Assembly (NCBI GenBank): GCA_964545715.1
Contig: CAZJHX010000289.1
Location: 1-5,201 of the forward strand
Reading direction: 5' to 3'
Source of the DNA: CAZJHX01 sp964545715
GTDB lineage: Bacteria > Myxococcota_A > UBA9042 > GCA-2863065
DNA length: 5,201 nt
The position numbers and the translations under genes are program-made. Positions 4,254 through 5,201 of this stretch are shown here, in pieces (within the stretch, counting starts at the first letter, position 1; each line of letters begins with the position of its first letter). The notes beneath the pieces were generated by a model, which saw only the letters and a program-made list of their open reading frames with translations, was not told the DNA's origin and made no database searches.

Positions 4254-5201
4254 CTAGTCGCCGCCACAGACGGCGGACGTGGCGCAGTCTTCGCCCTCGC
4301 CCACGATGTCGCCGCACATGCCGCACAGCGCGCCGGCGATAGCGCCGAAGTCATCGCTCTCGGTGTCCACGCCAACCGTACCGGCGGCGGTGACCACGTC
4401 GACGAGCAGCGCGTCGAAGTCAGCGATGGTGATCGGGCTGTCCTTGTCGTCGACCATGCCGGCGTGCGTGGACTTCATATCGCGGCAAGCCACGCAGTCA
4501 GCGTCGTCCTCGGCGCAGACCTCGATCTTGCCCGCGCCGTACTGGCAGGGACCGCCACTGGCGCCACAGACCTGACGGACGAGGCACGCGCTCAGGCGCG
4601 CCACACCGGCGTCATCGGCGCCCGCGAAGAAGCCGTTGATCTCCGCGTCGGCCACGGCCAGACCCAGGAACTCGCCGATCAGCGCGGCGATTGCCGGCTT
4701 ACGACCGAGACGCTGGTAGATGGTCGCGTCGCTGTTGGCATCCTCGACGATGTCGCCGGCCATGCCGCCCAGCGCGCCGCCCAGGGCTGCCAGCACGGTG
4801 TCGATGAACGCCTGCTCGGCGCCCGCGGCCGTCAGGACCTCGGTGGCCGCGGCAACCGCGTCGGCGAGCAGGTCGTCGAAGTCAGCCTGGGAGACTCCCA
4901 TGCCCTCGTGCGCCTCTTTCATGTTGCGGCAGCCCAGCGGGTTGTCCGCCGGCGGGTAGGAGAAGTTGTCCGCGTCGACCAGCGAGCTGACCTGCGCCAC
5001 GAGGCAGCCGACCAGCTTCTCAGCGTTGAGGCTGTCGTTGAGGAAGTAGCCGTTGATGGCCGGGTTCGCCAGGACCTTGCCCGCGAAGTTCTCGATGACG
5101 GCCGTGATGCCCGCCTCGCCGCCGAGCTGCTCGTAGAGCCCGCCGCCGCCGGTCGTGTCCGTGGTGTCGGTCGTGTCCGTGGTGTCGGTCGTGTCCGTGG
5201 T
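4254..5201 (-). CDS. Tandem group 1 truncated-hemoglobin domain protein, cysteine-rich, probably exported (5' end off window)
   Basis: The frame is open from the right edge to the TAG at 4256-4254; 315 residues are seen and the start is missing (a GTG at 5000 is internal). Residues 1-21 are Thr/Thr/Asp repeats plus four Gly, a spacer of the sort that follows an export or lipoprotein signal. Two globin domains follow. Domain 1 (about 22-152): 'LYEQLGG', PheB9 39, PheCD1 53, LeuE7 63, proximal His98 in 'MKEAHEGMGVSQADFDDLL'. Domain 2 (about 161-315): 'IYQRLG', PheB9 178, PheCD1 192, LeuE7 203, 'GGPCQY', proximal His246 in 'MKSTHAGM'. I aligned these from memory to Mycobacterium tuberculosis trHbN. 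TyrB10 is Ala/Leu and GlnE11 is Leu in both. Cys66/91 and Cys206/239 occupy equal places (E10 and His minus 7). Domain 2 has eight more cysteines and longer E-F and F-G loops. Heme binding is likely; the ligand and role are unknown. Two hairpins follow the stop. Confidence 0.8.
   Translation of the reverse strand, partial: TTDTTDTTDTTDTTDTTGGGGLYEQLGGEAGITAVIENFAGKVLANPAINGYFLNDSLNAEKLVGCLVAQVSSLVDADNFSYPPADNPLGCRNMKEAHEGMGVSQADFDDLLADAVAAATEVLTAAGAEQAFIDTVLAALGGALGGMAGDIVEDANSDATIYQRLGRKPAIAALIGEFLGLAVADAEINGFFAGADDAGVARLSACLVRQVCGASGGPCQYGAGKIEVCAEDDADCVACRDMKSTHAGMVDDKDSPITIADFDALLVDVVTAAGTVGVDTESDDFGAIAGALCGMCGDIVGEGEDCATSAVCGGD
5151..5201 (-). repeat. 18-bp tandem repeat encoding a Thr-Thr-Asp linker
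   Basis: Plus-strand unit gtcggtcgtgtccgtggt occurs perfectly at 5166-5183 and 5184-5201, with the last 15 bases of a third unit at 5151-5165; it probably continues past the edge. On the minus strand it encodes (Thr-Thr-Asp)n directly before the first globin domain. The DNA-level identity, not just the protein repeat, suggests recent expansion by slippage, so the linker length may vary between strains. Confidence 0.85.

Noticed and set aside
3565..4257. Plus-strand open frame of 230 codons
   Set aside because: It is the complement of the lipoprotein gene and runs straight through the terminator hairpin; low-complexity Ser/Arg/Pro translation.
5151..5201. Possible CRISPR array or intergenic satellite
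   Set aside because: The units are contiguous with no spacers and stay in frame as Thr-Thr-Asp before a globin domain, so they are a coding linker.

Overview
The window is GC-rich throughout. It resembles a delta-proteobacterial genome of the Myxococcota/Bradymonadota kind, for four reasons: an exported cysteine-rich protein with a Thr/Thr/Asp-repeat linker, a lipoprotein of unknown family, a small exported basic protein, and a coaBC gene leading a compact operon. This placement is inference from protein style and base composition; there is no rRNA or other firm marker here.

Layout. 1-318 (+) is the 3' end of a radical SAM-type gene. It runs convergently into a small exported cationic protein gene (315-569, -); the two share one CTAG as their stop codons. 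570-802 is a divergent intergenic region. Two near-identical 20-bp arms in inverted orientation (610-629 and 770-789) flank an extreme G-tract stretch (700-756). From 803 a tight three-gene operon reads rightward: coaBC (CoA synthesis), a family 4 uracil-DNA glycosylase and a nitroreductase-family flavoprotein, with overlaps of 4 and 1 nt. It converges with a leftward lipoprotein gene (3333-4139, -) of no recognised family. 4140-4253 holds two hairpins read on the minus strand. One has a UUCG tetraloop; the other is a textbook Rho-independent terminator whose U-run abuts the ribosome binding site of the lipoprotein gene. 4254-5201 (-) is a partial gene whose start lies beyond the right edge.

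The most interesting item is that last gene. It reads as two group 1 truncated-hemoglobin domains in tandem behind a Thr/Thr/Asp-repeat linker. Both domains keep the proximal heme-ligand histidine, but both lose the usual distal TyrB10/GlnE11 pair. Both also gain a cysteine at E10 and another seven residues before the proximal histidine; the second domain carries eight further cysteines. This suggests an extracytoplasmic, disulfide-stabilised, double heme protein with an apolar distal pocket.

The coaBC-UDG-nitroreductase set is a housekeeping operon. The exported small protein, the lipoprotein and the tandem globin probably act in the envelope, and nothing in the window ties them functionally to the operon.
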